In this document: one piece after another, positions 26,724 through 35,959 of the stretch
Layout: each line of letters begins with the position of its first letter
How positions within the stretch are numbered: position 1 is the stretch's first letter
DNA from: Firmicutes bacterium TM09-10
GTDB lineage: Bacteria; Bacillota; Clostridia; Lachnospirales; Lachnospiraceae
Direction of reading: 5' to 3'
Assembly: GCA_003481005.1 (NCBI GenBank)
Contig: QUKC01000016.1
Location: 323-64,322, forward strand
DNA: 64,000 nucleotides
Made by a program: the position numbers and the translations under genes
The notes under the pieces: generated by a model
Told to the model about the DNA's origin: nothing
Database searches by the model: none
Seen by the model: the letters and a program-made list of their open reading frames with translations, nothing else

Positions 26724-28987
26724 TTTCCTGTTACACACACTTCCTTCGATACGCTCTGATAAGATACCAGCAGGGTATTTGTCTCCTCATCCCAGGAGCT
26801 TTCCACTGCAACCGCTTCGCCAGCTTCGTCAACTCCTTTGATATCTGTGGGCTGCTTGGGCAGGCGTACTCTGGTGAATGCCTTGATCTTATCTGCGGTT
26901 TTGAGTCTCAACATTACACCGTTTTCTGTTGTCTCGCCTTCTTCTACGCGGGCAGAGGTTCCGACAATACGGAAATCTTCGCCTTCAATTTTGGAAAAAT
27001 CAAACAGCAGGGTTACATCATCCGGTGCAACATCTTTTTCATGGATAATTGCATAATCGTTTGTCATCAGATCCGCATAAACGCCTGTAAATACCTTCTT
27101 CTCGTCGCTTACGCTCTCTGCCATAACGGAAGAAATCACATAAGGTCCGCGATGGAGGGTCAGGTCGTTTCTGTAGGTCCAGGTGATGCCGGTATCTGCC
27201 AGCGTCTTCTGAACCAGGCTGCGGTACTGATCTGCCAGCTCTTTACTTAAGCAGATTCTTGCAGGAAGTTCCTTCCAGACAACGATCTTGCCGGCGCCAA
27301 CTTCATGTACGCCTTCCTTGGGATCTCTCCCCAGTCCGGCCAGCTCGAACAGATGCTCTGCAGGATTTGCATAGCCTCTCTGTCCCCACCATGCGTCGAT
27401 CTTATGGAACGGGTCACTGCCATCGCCGACATAGATCAGCGTGCCGCCCTCTCTGATCCAGGAAACAACGGCTGCGTTTACGTCCGGTGCATCGGGTTTC
27501 ATATATTCATAGCTCAGTACGAGGCACTTGTAATCCTCCAGATAGCCGGCGAAACGACGCACATTGTCCAGCTGAACCGGATGGATCGGCAGACCATATT
27601 TTACAAGGGGCATTGCCACGCCGAAGAAGTTCGGGAATGCTGCGCTCTGAATAAAGTCGTACATCAGGGAATCCTTTTCCCCGATCTCCTTCATCAGCCT
27701 GGCAGCTGCTTCTTCATCCACAGGATTACCGGAGTTTTTGTGCATTGCAGCTCTGAAACGGTCGCCCAGCTCTTCGCCGTCCACGATACCGTCCGGGAAG
27801 GTTCTCTGGAACAGTCCGCTGTCGGACATAAATACGCCTACTCCGTCTGTACCACCCTCAAAAAGGATATCCCTCTGCTCCATGTCACCGAAAAGCTGGA
27901 ACATGCCGGACAGCAGCGTGGAATAGCTCTGAGGGATCGGCTTGGACTGGTCGGTCTCGAAGCTTGTTTCAATCTTTTCTGCAATTCTGGGCTGGAATCT
28001 TGGGTAGCGTCCGTCAAATACGCGGTGAGGCCACGGGCAGATCTCATAATGCCAGATATGCGGATGCAGCAGAGATGCCACTGCAGTTCTCCTGTAATTG
28101 TATTCGTAATTTTCCCAGGTATAGGAGGGAAGGTCTTCGATGGGGTCATTTAAAAACCACATCCGGCGGCCGGTGCCCTTTACCAGCTCCTGCATCACAC
28201 CATACTCCAGATATGCCGTTTCAAAGGTACGCTCTTTGTATACACCCTCGTAAACGTTCGCTTCCCGGCTCGTACCGGTCCAGATCTGCGCGATGTAGCC
28301 ATCTACCGTCGGAATGCTGATCAGCTCAGCCTCCGGGCTCATGATCTTCCACTGCGTGTAGTTCAACAGACTGTGAGTGGGAACATAGAAGCGCAGATCC
28401 TTCTGATAGGTTACCTTTGCGTATTCCTTCAGCGCCGCACTCACGCGGTCGATGGTTCTCTTATATAAATAAGCCTTCAGTCTCGCACACTTATACTGTG
28501 CATCCAGACTTTCATGCTGAGGCTTCCAGGGTTCTTTGTAATAAATTTCATATTCTCTCTTGAACGCTTCTGAGTAACCGCTCTTATCCCAGAACTCCGG
28601 CTCTTCCACATGGATTGCTTCCACGCCGGCATCTACGGCAACCTTCAGACGATCTGTCAGATATTCCGAAAAGGAAACCGTCGGAACCATATAGGGTACC
28701 GTCGGGTTATGGATCACGTCTTTACCGTTTCTGTCCACCTGACCTTCATCCCAGTGCTTTCTGCCATCCCACTTGCCGTCCAGATATTCCTGATATTCGC
28801 CCCATGCGATACCGGTCATCAGATGGATAACATAGCCCTTTTCTCTGTACTGACGGATTCTCTCCGGCATTGTCGGATCGATTCCGTACACCATGATAAA
28901 GTCACAGCCAAGGTCTACCGAAGGCCGGATCTCCCCGCTTGCCTGATAGCCTGTCAATTCCTCTTTTTTCGATCTGATATAAGCCAT
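26714..28987 (-). CDS. Putative glycoside hydrolase, unassigned family
   Basis: A 757-residue cytoplasmic protein. The N-terminal about 400 residues look like a barrel hydrolase, with HLMTGIAWGEYQEYLDGKWD, HVEEPEFWDKSG (a candidate acidic residue pair) and WFLNDPIEDLPSYTWE. About residues 470-560 resemble the glutamine-amidotransferase-like fold found in GH42-like enzymes (CLVLSYEYMKPDAPDVNAAV, then WIREGGTLIYVGDGSDPF). The C-terminal part is beta-rich. I cannot place it in a numbered family. GGGAGG precedes the ATG, and it opens the segment encoding activase, radical enzyme and mannosidase, so it probably works on the same glycan. Confidence 0.65.
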   Translation of the reverse strand: MAYIRSKKEELTGYQASGEIRPSVDLGCDFIMVYGIDPTMPERIRQYREKGYVIHLMTGIAWGEYQEYLDGKWDGRKHWDEGQVDRNGKDVIHNPTVPYMVPTVSFSEYLTDRLKVAVDAGVEAIHVEEPEFWDKSGYSEAFKREYEIYYKEPWKPQHESLDAQYKCARLKAYLYKRTIDRVSAALKEYAKVTYQKDLRFYVPTHSLLNYTQWKIMSPEAELISIPTVDGYIAQIWTGTSREANVYEGVYKERTFETAYLEYGVMQELVKGTGRRMWFLNDPIEDLPSYTWENYEYNYRRTAVASLLHPHIWHYEICPWPHRVFDGRYPRFQPRIAEKIETSFETDQSKPIPQSYSTLLSGMFQLFGDMEQRDILFEGGTDGVGVFMSDSGLFQRTFPDGIVDGEELGDRFRAAMHKNSGNPVDEEAAARLMKEIGEKDSLMYDFIQSAAFPNFFGVAMPLVKYGLPIHPVQLDNVRRFAGYLEDYKCLVLSYEYMKPDAPDVNAAVVSWIREGGTLIYVGDGSDPFHKIDAWWGQRGYANPAEHLFELAGLGRDPKEGVHEVGAGKIVVWKELPARICLSKELADQYRSLVQKTLADTGITWTYRNDLTLHRGPYVISSVMAESVSDEKKVFTGVYADLMTNDYAIIHEKDVAPDDVTLLFDFSKIEGEDFRIVGTSARVEEGETTENGVMLRLKTADKIKAFTRVRLPKQPTDIKGVDEAGEAVAVESSWDEETNTLLVSYQSVSKEVCVTGKWA

Positions 28988-29045
28988 TTATAAGCCCTCC
29001 CTTTTATCCGGTCCCCACCCGGAATGTGATTCTGTATGTTTTTAT

Positions 29046-29075
29046 CGTATGGAAACGAAGTTTCCTATACGATGA
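29046..29075. repeat. Family D palindrome, copy 1
   Basis: ATCGTATGGAAAC-GAA-GTTTCCTATACGAT, a near-perfect hairpin with one bulge. It is almost identical to 35864-35893 (one base differs). Both are preceded by TTTTT and lie in intergenic DNA. Confidence 0.8.
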
Positions 29076-29081
29076 AAAAAA

Positions 29082-29145
29082 GAGCGGGAAGCTTCCCTTA
29101 ATCCAATGAAATCCTTCCTTGCATTAAGTTCCGTTTCCCGCCCTG
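29082..29145 (-). terminator. Terminator after the binding-protein gene
   Basis: On the minus strand GGGCGGGAA and CTTAAT pair with ATTAAG and TTCCCGC around a central loop, followed by CTCTTTTTTT. Partial readthrough would explain strong binding-protein expression with weaker expression of the downstream enzymes. Confidence 0.7.
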
Positions 29146-29229
29146 ATTCCTTATTCCTCAGAGAACGTTACCTGTTATACTCTGTATTTTATATTGTAAT
29201 CTGTCTCCATTGATAAGTTGAATTCTGTC

Positions 29230-31017
29230 TTAGTAAGCGAAGTCATCTCTGGTCTTAGACTGTTCAGTCATGTAGTCCAGGAATTTTTCCATCTCGCCGC
29301 CATTGTTTGTCTTTAAGTATTCCTGATAGTCAAGAATGATCTGTCTTGCTTCTTCTTCGGTATCAGCGAAGAATGCACGCTCAGTGTATTCTTTTTCTTT
29401 TACATCATCGAATGCCCATTCGGAGAAGTCGGAGTAGTTCTCATATCCAGGAGCCATAGCATCGATAGCATAACCCTTAAGGATTTCTACAGGATGAACT
29501 TTCTTATAAGCGGTGATGTACTCGTTCTCAGCATCAGCTTCGAAAGGAGCGGACTCGCCAAACCACTTGGCGTTCTTCTTTGCAACATAGGTTCTGCCTG
29601 CCATGTAGCCGATACCTCTCTGACGCAGTTCCTTTTTTACAGACTCAGAATCGGTTGCATAACGCTCGCTCAGTTCCGCATTCATACGAGGCTGTCCATC
29701 TGCATTCAGCTCGTAGGTATCGCCTTCGAAGCCGTAGCAGATCAGCTTTGTGCCTTCTTTGCTGTTTACATAGTCCAGCCATGTCATAGCAGCATCGATG
29801 TTGGAGCAGGTGGTAGGGAAGATAATAGCAGGAGATCCGCTTCTACCTTCGGATTCAACCTGAACCTGTGCAGAACCGTCAGAGTAGTTCAGAGGTCCAA
29901 CCCATGTGTAGCGCATTTCAGGATTGCTGTCATACAGACCGCTCTGCTTGGTTGCATCGATGGTTACACCATACTGTGCGCAGGTAAACAGTGCAGTACC
30001 GTTGCCGACTTTTTCTTTTGCAGCATCATCCGTTGTTGTGAAGCACTCTTTGTCCAGCAGTCCGTCATGAACCATCTTCCATACAACCAGATTCTTGTTT
30101 ACATAGTTTTCGCTTAACTTATCATAAGTTACGTTTCCGTCAGCATCCAGCGAGTAGCCAGTCAGCTTCTTCTCATTGTAGCTCTGTAAGTAGTTATCAT
30201 AGGACCAGCCGTTATGGAAGGTGGTAGCGACGATACAATCGTTGCCGTTTACATCCTTAAAGCCATAGTCCTTTGCCTTCTGCATGAAGTCCAGCAGCTC
30301 TTCCGTGGTCTTGATGGAGGTAGGATCGATGCCCAGAGCTTCCGGAACGTCGCCACGAACGAATACACCGTAGTTCCACATTGCGATATCTTCTACATCA
30401 CCTGCAACCTCGGTAGGCAGAACGTATCTTGCACCATTGAAGGAAGGATCGTCGATATCGTTTTCCAGATATTTCTGGCTGATAACGCCTACATCCCAGG
30501 CATCAGAGATATTAGGATAGTTGGGAAGCATGTCTTTGATATCGATCAGACGGCCTTCTGCACCAGCCTTTTTGATGATTGCAGTCTCACCGGAGTTGCC
30601 CCCCCAGTAAGGCGCATTGATCATATCGGGCATATCGCCGGAAGCGAACATCATGTTCAGCTTCTCTGCTTCACTCATCATGATTCCTTCAAATTCTACG
30701 GTAACGCCGATCTTGTCACGAATTGCAGCTGCAACCTCGTTGTTATACTGATCGTCAGCTGTGTTGAAGCCGCCGTTCCAGCATACCAGCATCTTCAGCT
30801 GAACATCGTCAAACTTCTTATACTTGTTTCCGTCCTCGTCTACGTAATAGTCACCGTCTTCTTCGGTGTCAGCCGCAGCTGTGTCATCCTTTGCTGTATC
30901 CTCCGATGCAGCGGGTGTTGTGGATGCTGAGCCAGTGTCTGTGCTGCTTCCGCAGCCTGCCAATGCTGTAGCCGCCATTGCTGCGGTCAGCACCAGTGCT
31001 AATGCCTTTCTCTTCAT
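29230..31017 (-). CDS. Extracellular sugar-binding lipoprotein (CUT1-type ABC importer)
   Basis: A 595-residue solute-binding protein with a lipoprotein signal: MKRKALALVLTAAMAATALA then lipobox Cys, followed by a Ser/Thr/Asp-rich linker. The length and the neighbouring LplB/YtcP-like permeases place it in the large family-1 group that binds complex oligosaccharides. GGAGGACATAGGT precedes the chosen ATG 31017. No ATPase gene is in the operon; such systems usually share an MsmK-like ATPase encoded elsewhere. A stable hairpin (31045-31077) sits just upstream. Confidence 0.9.
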   Translation of the reverse strand: MKRKALALVLTAAMAATALAGCGSSTDTGSASTTPAASEDTAKDDTAAADTEEDGDYYVDEDGNKYKKFDDVQLKMLVCWNGGFNTADDQYNNEVAAAIRDKIGVTVEFEGIMMSEAEKLNMMFASGDMPDMINAPYWGGNSGETAIIKKAGAEGRLIDIKDMLPNYPNISDAWDVGVISQKYLENDIDDPSFNGARYVLPTEVAGDVEDIAMWNYGVFVRGDVPEALGIDPTSIKTTEELLDFMQKAKDYGFKDVNGNDCIVATTFHNGWSYDNYLQSYNEKKLTGYSLDADGNVTYDKLSENYVNKNLVVWKMVHDGLLDKECFTTTDDAAKEKVGNGTALFTCAQYGVTIDATKQSGLYDSNPEMRYTWVGPLNYSDGSAQVQVESEGRSGSPAIIFPTTCSNIDAAMTWLDYVNSKEGTKLICYGFEGDTYELNADGQPRMNAELSERYATDSESVKKELRQRGIGYMAGRTYVAKKNAKWFGESAPFEADAENEYITAYKKVHPVEILKGYAIDAMAPGYENYSDFSEWAFDDVKEKEYTERAFFADTEEEARQIILDYQEYLKTNNGGEMEKFLDYMTEQSKTRDDFAY

Positions 31018-31044
31018 ACCTATGTCCTCCTTTTTTATTGACAA

Positions 31045-31077
31045 ACGGCTGCAGGAACCCCCGTCCTGCATTGCCGT
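31045..31077. repeat. Hairpin in the leader of the binding-protein gene
   Basis: ACGGC and TGCAGGA pair with TCCTGCA and GCCGT around a short loop, 28 nt before the start. Such intercistronic hairpins often protect the binding-protein mRNA from decay. Confidence 0.55.
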
Positions 31078-31092
31078 ATGTTTCAAGTTGTA

Positions 31093-31134
31093 ACAATAGA
31101 ATGCACGCTCTGCAAGCATTCCATTGTCATGAAT
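31093..31134. repeat. Family A palindromic repeat, copy 3
   Basis: Differs from the 7244-7285 copy at only two positions (GCAAGCATTCCATTG). It lies between the YtcP-like permease and the binding-protein gene. Confidence 0.85.
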
Positions 31135-31163
31135 AACAGCTGTCGCCGTTTTTGTCTCAGGCG

Positions 31164-32054
31164 TCAGCCCTTGACGGATCCTACCATAACGCCCTTTACG
31201 TAATATTTCTGTAAGAACGGATAGATCACAACGATGGGCATCGTCAGGATCATTACGAATGCCATCTGCAGAGACTGAGAGGTAAAGCTTGTTACATTAC
31301 CAAGCTGTGTTTCCTGTCCTGCCTTGATCTGGCTGGAAGCAGTTGCTTCACTTAAAATCTTCTGTAATACGGTAGCCGCCGGATACAGAGCTGCTTTACT
31401 CTGATAGTAGGCGCCTGTGAACCAGTCATTCCACTTGCCGACACCGATGAACAAGGTCAGAGTTGCCAGGATCGGTTTGGAAAGAGGAAGGTAAATCCTG
31501 CTCAGGATGGTCCAGTCATTCGCACCATCGAGCTGTGCGGATTCTCTCAATTCTGCCGGGATCGTTGCGAAGTTACTTCTCAGCAGGACGAAGTTGTAAA
31601 AGCTGTATAAGCCAGGGATGACATACAGCCAGAAGCTGCTGGTCAGTTTCAGGTCACGCAGCACCATGTAGTAAGGAACCATGCCGCCGCCGAAGATTGT
31701 TGTGAAGTACCAGAAGAAGTTCATGAAGGTTTTTCCCGGTAAAGTCTTAACGCTCAGCGCATATGCGGCAAGTGCGGTAACAATCAGACCTAATACAATT
31801 GATAACAATGTTGCTGAAACAGAGATCAGCAGGGAAGTTCCGATGGTCGGATCCTCAAATGCCATCTGGTAGTTCTCCAGTGTGAAGGCTCTCGGCCAGA
31901 TCCACACGCCGCCTCGCATGAAGTCACGTCCTGTATTAAAGGAAGCGATCAACACGTACCAGAACGGATAGAATGTTGCAAGTCCTAACAAAGTCAGGAA
32001 AGTATAGTTAAAAACCTTAAATATTTTGCGGCTTCTTGACTCTTTGATTTTCAT
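31164..32054 (-). CDS. Sugar ABC transporter permease, YtcP/LplC type
   Basis: A 296-residue inner-membrane permease with about six helices. The ATPase-coupling loop reads ELRESAQLDGANDWTILSRI with the conserved EAA-like motif (Glu, Ala, Gly spacing), and the C-terminus YPFLQKYYVKGVMVGSVKG is typical of the group. GAGGAGGGG precedes the ATG, 18 bp after the first permease. It works as a heterodimer with the 32073-33032 product to import the sugar captured by the lipoprotein. Confidence 0.93.
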   Translation of the reverse strand: MKIKESRSRKIFKVFNYTFLTLLGLATFYPFWYVLIASFNTGRDFMRGGVWIWPRAFTLENYQMAFEDPTIGTSLLISVSATLLSIVLGLIVTALAAYALSVKTLPGKTFMNFFWYFTTIFGGGMVPYYMVLRDLKLTSSFWLYVIPGLYSFYNFVLLRSNFATIPAELRESAQLDGANDWTILSRIYLPLSKPILATLTLFIGVGKWNDWFTGAYYQSKAALYPAATVLQKILSEATASSQIKAGQETQLGNVTSFTSQSLQMAFVMILTMPIVVIYPFLQKYYVKGVMVGSVKG

Positions 32055-32072
32055 GTGTTTCCCCTCCTCTTT

Positions 32073-33032
32073 TTACCACAAGCCTACTTCAGCGTATTTC
32101 TGGGTCAGGTAGTTCGTACCTGCCACCATAATCAGGGAGAACACGGATTTAAACAAACCTATCGCCGTTGCATATTCAAACTTACCATATCGGATACCGG
32201 TTTGAATGATGTATGTATCAAGTACCTGAGAAATCTGGTTGTTAGCCGGCTGCTGTAACAGAAGAATCTGGTCGTAACCTGCGTTTAACATACCGCCGAC
32301 TGCCATGATGAACATGATACCAATCGTAACGGAAATTTCAGGGATTGTGATGTGCCAGGTACATTTCCAACGTCCCGCGCCATCGATTGCCGCCGCTTCG
32401 TATAATCCCTGGTCAACACCGGTAATCGCTGCCAGATATACAATAGAGCCCCAGCCTACGTTCTTCCAGAGGTCTGAGAAAATAACCAGCGGAAGGAATG
32501 CATTTTTCTCACCCATTACGAAGATCGCTTCTTTTCCCATCATCTGACGGATGTCATTGAAGATACCGCCGTAGGGTGTGAAGATCGTCGTCATCAGCTG
32601 TACTACTACGACCCAGGATACGAAATTGGGCAGGTAGCTCAGGGTCTGAACGGTCTTTTTGAATCGTTCTGCTTTTACTTCATTTAACAGAAGCGCCAGG
32701 ATGATCGGTGCCGGGAAGCAGACGACCAGCTTCAAGCTGGTGATTACCAGAGTGTTCTTAATGGTCATCCAGAACTCCGGTGATGTAACGAACTTCCTGA
32801 AATGCTTGAGTCCAGCCCATTCGCTTCCGAAGATTCCGAGGTCAAACCGATAGTTCTTAAAAGCAAGAACAATGCCTGCCATCGGCGCATAGCAGAATAC
32901 AAGCAGCCAGACGATGCAGGGAAGGAGGAACAAATAGAGCATCCAGTGCCGTTTTATTTGTATCCTTAGTTGTTTCTTGTTTTTCTGTTTCTGCTCTGCG
33001 CTGATGGCAGGCTTTGCAATTGCTTTTGCCAT
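32073..33032 (-). CDS. Sugar ABC transporter permease, LplB type
   Basis: A 319-residue permease with a charged N-terminus, then about six helices. The coupling loop is GLYEAAAIDGAGRWKCTWHI (EAA motif), followed by PEISVTIGIMFIMAVGGMLNAG. The C-terminus NYLTQKYAEVGLW is characteristic of LplB-like proteins. AGGAGAGG precedes the ATG. First gene of the transporter operon, transcribed away from the GntR/LacI-type regulator. Confidence 0.93.
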   Translation of the reverse strand: MAKAIAKPAISAEQKQKNKKQLRIQIKRHWMLYLFLLPCIVWLLVFCYAPMAGIVLAFKNYRFDLGIFGSEWAGLKHFRKFVTSPEFWMTIKNTLVITSLKLVVCFPAPIILALLLNEVKAERFKKTVQTLSYLPNFVSWVVVVQLMTTIFTPYGGIFNDIRQMMGKEAIFVMGEKNAFLPLVIFSDLWKNVGWGSIVYLAAITGVDQGLYEAAAIDGAGRWKCTWHITIPEISVTIGIMFIMAVGGMLNAGYDQILLLQQPANNQISQVLDTYIIQTGIRYGKFEYATAIGLFKSVFSLIMVAGTNYLTQKYAEVGLW

Positions 33033-33587
33033 GTTTTCCTCTCCTTTTTATACCGTAAGGTGGATCACTCCCCGATCGCAGCTCTGTCCTTTCCCCATCG
33101 CACAGAGTACGCTCCCTTGCAAGACCAGCTCTCAATACAAACATGATAAATAATACTCACTCGTCTCATTCGCATCTCAGGCTTGTTTGTTTTGTCTTGC
33201 CCCTTGTGAATACTATGTTACCACCTTCTGTTCATTTTGCAAGCTTTTTTTAATAAAATATGTCCATTTTGTGAATTATGAATAACTTTGTTCCGTGAAT
33301 TATGTCGATATTGACATAGCAAATATAGCAAAGCATAATTTGACTTTCTAATCAAATCATGGTATAGTTTTTATAGGTAGTGTGGTAAAGAGTATTGTTT
33401 TCGTCAGAATTATCTCTTTTCGATCATATTTTGCAGATTATTAAGAGAATATTACAAGATGCTTTTTACTATTATCAGATTATTTTCATATATCAAGGCA
33501 TAACATACATAACAAAGTCAAATATAATAATATAATATAGAAGTTATAAATTATATAGAAGGATTACTTCAGAAATGAGGATTTTAG
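33033..33587. promoter_or_regulatory. Divergent control region, transporter operon / GntR regulator
   Basis: AT-rich, 555 bp. Minus strand: TTGCAA (33237-33242) and TAACAT (33215-33220), 16-bp spacer, a candidate promoter for the permeases. Just upstream, GTGAATTATG occurs twice as a direct repeat (33271-33280 and 33295-33304, period 24), a candidate operator. Plus strand: TTGACA (33311-33316), 17 bp, CATAAT (33334-33339) is a good promoter 250 bp before the regulator. TATAAT also occurs at 33523-33528. GAGG precedes the regulator ATG. No other gene seen. Confidence 0.5.
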
Positions 33588-34769
33588 ATGGAAAAGACAA
33601 ATCAACCCCTTTATCAGCAGCTCATGGAGGATGTTCGTTCCCAGATTGAAAACAGCCTGCTTCTTCCGGGCGATAAGCTGCCGACAGAGCGGGAATTCAT
33701 GCAAAAATACAATGTCAGCCGAATTACGGTTTCCAAGGCCCTGAACGAATTGAAAGCAGAGGGTCTGATCACCCGCTTTCCAAATAAAGGCTCCTTTGTC
33801 GCCAGAAGCGCTTCTCCTCTTGCTGCTGCGGCTCAGGTTCCGCTGGAAGCCCCCAGTGCCCTGCTGCCGGCTTCTGCCTCCATGCAGCTTCCTGCTGTCC
33901 CGGAAGGCAGCACCTCCGATACTGCTTTTACCGAAATTGCCTGTATCCTGCCGTCCATCTCCGATCAGTTTTCTTTATCTATGGTAAACGGCATACTTTC
34001 TGCATTTCCCATGGATTCCTATATCTGTCACCTTTTCCAGAGCTTCAATCCTTCTCTGGAAAACCGGCTGCTGCAAAAATGTATCGACACCGGCATCAGC
34101 GGGATCGTTCTGTTCCCCCAGGATCAGCCATTTTTCAGTGAGCAGCTGCTTTATCTGCTGCTGCAGAAATATCCCCTGGTCCTCATTGACCGGAATCTTC
34201 CGCGTCTGGACACCAGCTATGTCATTGGGGACAACAAAACCGGCGGCGCACTCTGTCTGCGTCATCTCCACACCCTCGGACATCAGCGCTTCTGCTTCAT
34301 CTCTTCTGCCCGACGGGATACCTTCACGGTACGCTCCCGTATTAACGGCATTTTGCAGGAAGCGGAGGCACGCAATATTCCGGAATCCTCCATTACGATC
34401 TGGGATTCCTTCAACAAGCATCAGCCCTACGTTCATTATCAGAAGCAAATGATGAAGCTGATCCGGGAGGAGCGCATTACTGCCTTCATTGCCGCAGAGT
34501 CCACTACCTGTGCCTATCTCTACAGCCTGTTTGCCACAATGAACCTCCGGGTTCCTGAAGATATCTCCCTGATGTCCTTTGACAAACCGCTGGTAGAATC
34601 CCAGCGTCCCGATTTCTTTACCCACATCAGTCAGTCCGAATACCTGATGGGAAAAGAAGCCGGCACGATTCTGAAACATCAGATTGAAACCCGTGATCCC
34701 CAGGTAACGCACCGTGTGATATCGCCTTTACTGGAGGTTCGCAAATCCACAAGGGCAATAGTGCTGTAG
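33588..34769 (+). CDS. GntR/LacI-type sugar-responsive regulator
   Basis: 393 residues. The N-terminal GntR winged helix (about 8-75: LPTEREFMQKYNVSRITVSK, then GLITRFPNKGSFV) is joined by an Ala/Pro/Ser linker to a periplasmic-binding-protein-like sugar domain (from about 115), ending VRKSTRAIVL. This is the AraR/GntR-LacI chimera architecture, normally a repressor released by a sugar. It is divergent from the permease operon and is its likely regulator. Linker Ala/Pro-richness is unusual in length but not disruptive. Confidence 0.9.
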   Translation: MEKTNQPLYQQLMEDVRSQIENSLLLPGDKLPTEREFMQKYNVSRITVSKALNELKAEGLITRFPNKGSFVARSASPLAAAAQVPLEAPSALLPASASMQLPAVPEGSTSDTAFTEIACILPSISDQFSLSMVNGILSAFPMDSYICHLFQSFNPSLENRLLQKCIDTGISGIVLFPQDQPFFSEQLLYLLLQKYPLVLIDRNLPRLDTSYVIGDNKTGGALCLRHLHTLGHQRFCFISSARRDTFTVRSRINGILQEAEARNIPESSITIWDSFNKHQPYVHYQKQMMKLIREERITAFIAAESTTCAYLYSLFATMNLRVPEDISLMSFDKPLVESQRPDFFTHISQSEYLMGKEAGTILKHQIETRDPQVTHRVISPLLEVRKSTRAIVL

Positions 34770-34783
34770 CTTTTTCCTATTTG

Positions 34784-34812
34784 TTGACATATCAATAAAT
34801 ATGTGTTATGCT
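34784..34812 (+). promoter_or_regulatory. Promoter of the DegV gene
   Basis: TTGACA (34784-34789), 17-bp spacer, TATGCT (34807-34812), about 70 bp before the start codon. Confidence 0.7.
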
Positions 34813-34883
34813 TTCCAGGCCGACTCGGGAAATCCATCGGCCACGCAGCCCAACGGGCCTGCGGAATGGAGGTAACGAATCAC

Positions 34884-35729
34884 ATGAATCAGATACAGAT
34901 TATTACAGACGCGGGATCGGATATCATCGATTGCTCCCGCACAGACCTGACCGTCCTTCCGATGACCATCCGTTTTGGCGAGGAAGAATATCTGGACGGC
35001 GTCAACTTAACCCACAAACAGTTTTATGAAAAAATGATCGAAACACAGGTGCTGCCCACCACCAGCCAGCCTTCCCCCTATGCCTTCGAGACTGCGATCC
35101 GAAAAATCCATGAGCAGGGAGACATTGCACTGATCATCACGATCTCCTCCAAGCTCTCCGGAACCTGGCAAAGTGCCAACATCGCAGCAGCCGAAACCGG
35201 CGGAGAGGTTTATATCGTAGACAGCTTAAACGTTGCCGTCGGGGAAAAGGCCATCGTGGAATATGCATTGCGTATGAAGGATGCAGGCACAGATATCCAC
35301 ACCATCGTAGATACCCTGAACCGTGAAAAAGAAAATCTGCGGGTAATCGCTCTTTTGGATACCCTGGAATATCTGCAAAAAGGCGGCAGAATTTCCAAAA
35401 CCGTTGCCATCGCCGGAAGCCTGCTTTCCATCAAGCCGGTGGTCTCCGTTGTGGATGGTGAGGTTGCACTGCTGGGTAAGGCACGGGGCTCCCGCCAGGG
35501 CAACAACTTTCTGATCCAGCAGATCCAGAAGGACGGCATTGATTTTTCCCGGCCGTTTTTTCTGGGCTACACCGGGTTAAGCGACGCGCTGCTGCAGAAA
35601 TACATTTCCGACAGTGCAGAGCTCTGGAAGGAGCATGTTGCGCATCTGCCCATCGGAACCATTGGAGGTGCCATCGGAACCCATGTCGGTCCCGGTGCCA
35701 TCGCGGTGGCGTTTTTTGCAGAAAAATAA
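34884..35729 (+). CDS. DegV family fatty-acid-binding protein
   Basis: 281 residues with the DegV layout: MNQIQIITDAGSDI at the N-terminus, TTSQPSPYAFE with the conserved ligand-binding TSQPS, ISSKLSGTWQSA, and the C-terminal GAIGTHVGPGAIAVAF. DegV proteins bind fatty acids; in Firmicutes, FakB proteins of this family hand them to the FakA kinase. Whether this one is a FakB is not shown, as no fakA is adjacent. The start at 34884 follows GGAGG with 10-nt spacing; an upstream in-frame ATG at 34866 overlaps that site. Confidence 0.92.
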   Translation: MNQIQIITDAGSDIIDCSRTDLTVLPMTIRFGEEEYLDGVNLTHKQFYEKMIETQVLPTTSQPSPYAFETAIRKIHEQGDIALIITISSKLSGTWQSANIAAAETGGEVYIVDSLNVAVGEKAIVEYALRMKDAGTDIHTIVDTLNREKENLRVIALLDTLEYLQKGGRISKTVAIAGSLLSIKPVVSVVDGEVALLGKARGSRQGNNFLIQQIQKDGIDFSRPFFLGYTGLSDALLQKYISDSAELWKEHVAHLPIGTIGGAIGTHVGPGAIAVAFFAEK

Positions 35730-35771
35730 TCTTTGAACTTAAGGGGGATCCTCCTCCAGAAATAGGAAAAA

Positions 35772-35821
35772 GAATGTGCCTTGGCACATTCTCGCGCCGA
35801 GGCGCGGTTGCTTTAGCAACC
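35772..35821. repeat. Row of three small perfect hairpins
   Basis: GAATGTGCC-TT-GGCACATTC (35772-35791), CGCGCC-GA-GGCGCG (35793-35806) and GGTTGC-TTTA-GCAACC (35806-35821) follow each other after DegV. A CATCCTCGCGGAGCGTTTTTAT stretch (35844-35865) and a Family D hairpin come next. The same CATCCTCG..GAGCGTTTT block recurs before a hairpin at 53610. Confidence 0.7.
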
Positions 35822-35863
35822 ATCTACCCTTGCGCCGAGTGCGCATCCTCGCGGAGCGTTTTT

Positions 35864-35893
35864 ATCGTATGGAAACAAAGTTTCCTATACGAT
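35864..35893. repeat. Family D palindrome, copy 2
   Basis: ATCGTATGGAAAC-AAA-GTTTCCTATACGAT; one base from the 29046-29075 copy. Confidence 0.8.
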
Positions 35894-35897
35894 AATA

Positions 35898-35942
35898 AAA
35901 GCACCTCAACCTTTCTTGTGATCGGTTGAGGTGCTTTCTTTT
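35898..35942. terminator. Bidirectional terminator between DegV and ArsR genes
   Basis: AAAGCACCTCAACC (35898-35911) pairs with GGTTGAGGTGCTTT (35924-35937). CTTTT follows on plus and TTATT on minus. The flanking genes converge. Confidence 0.85.
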
Positions 35943-35959
35943 CTGACAGCAGGATCGGT

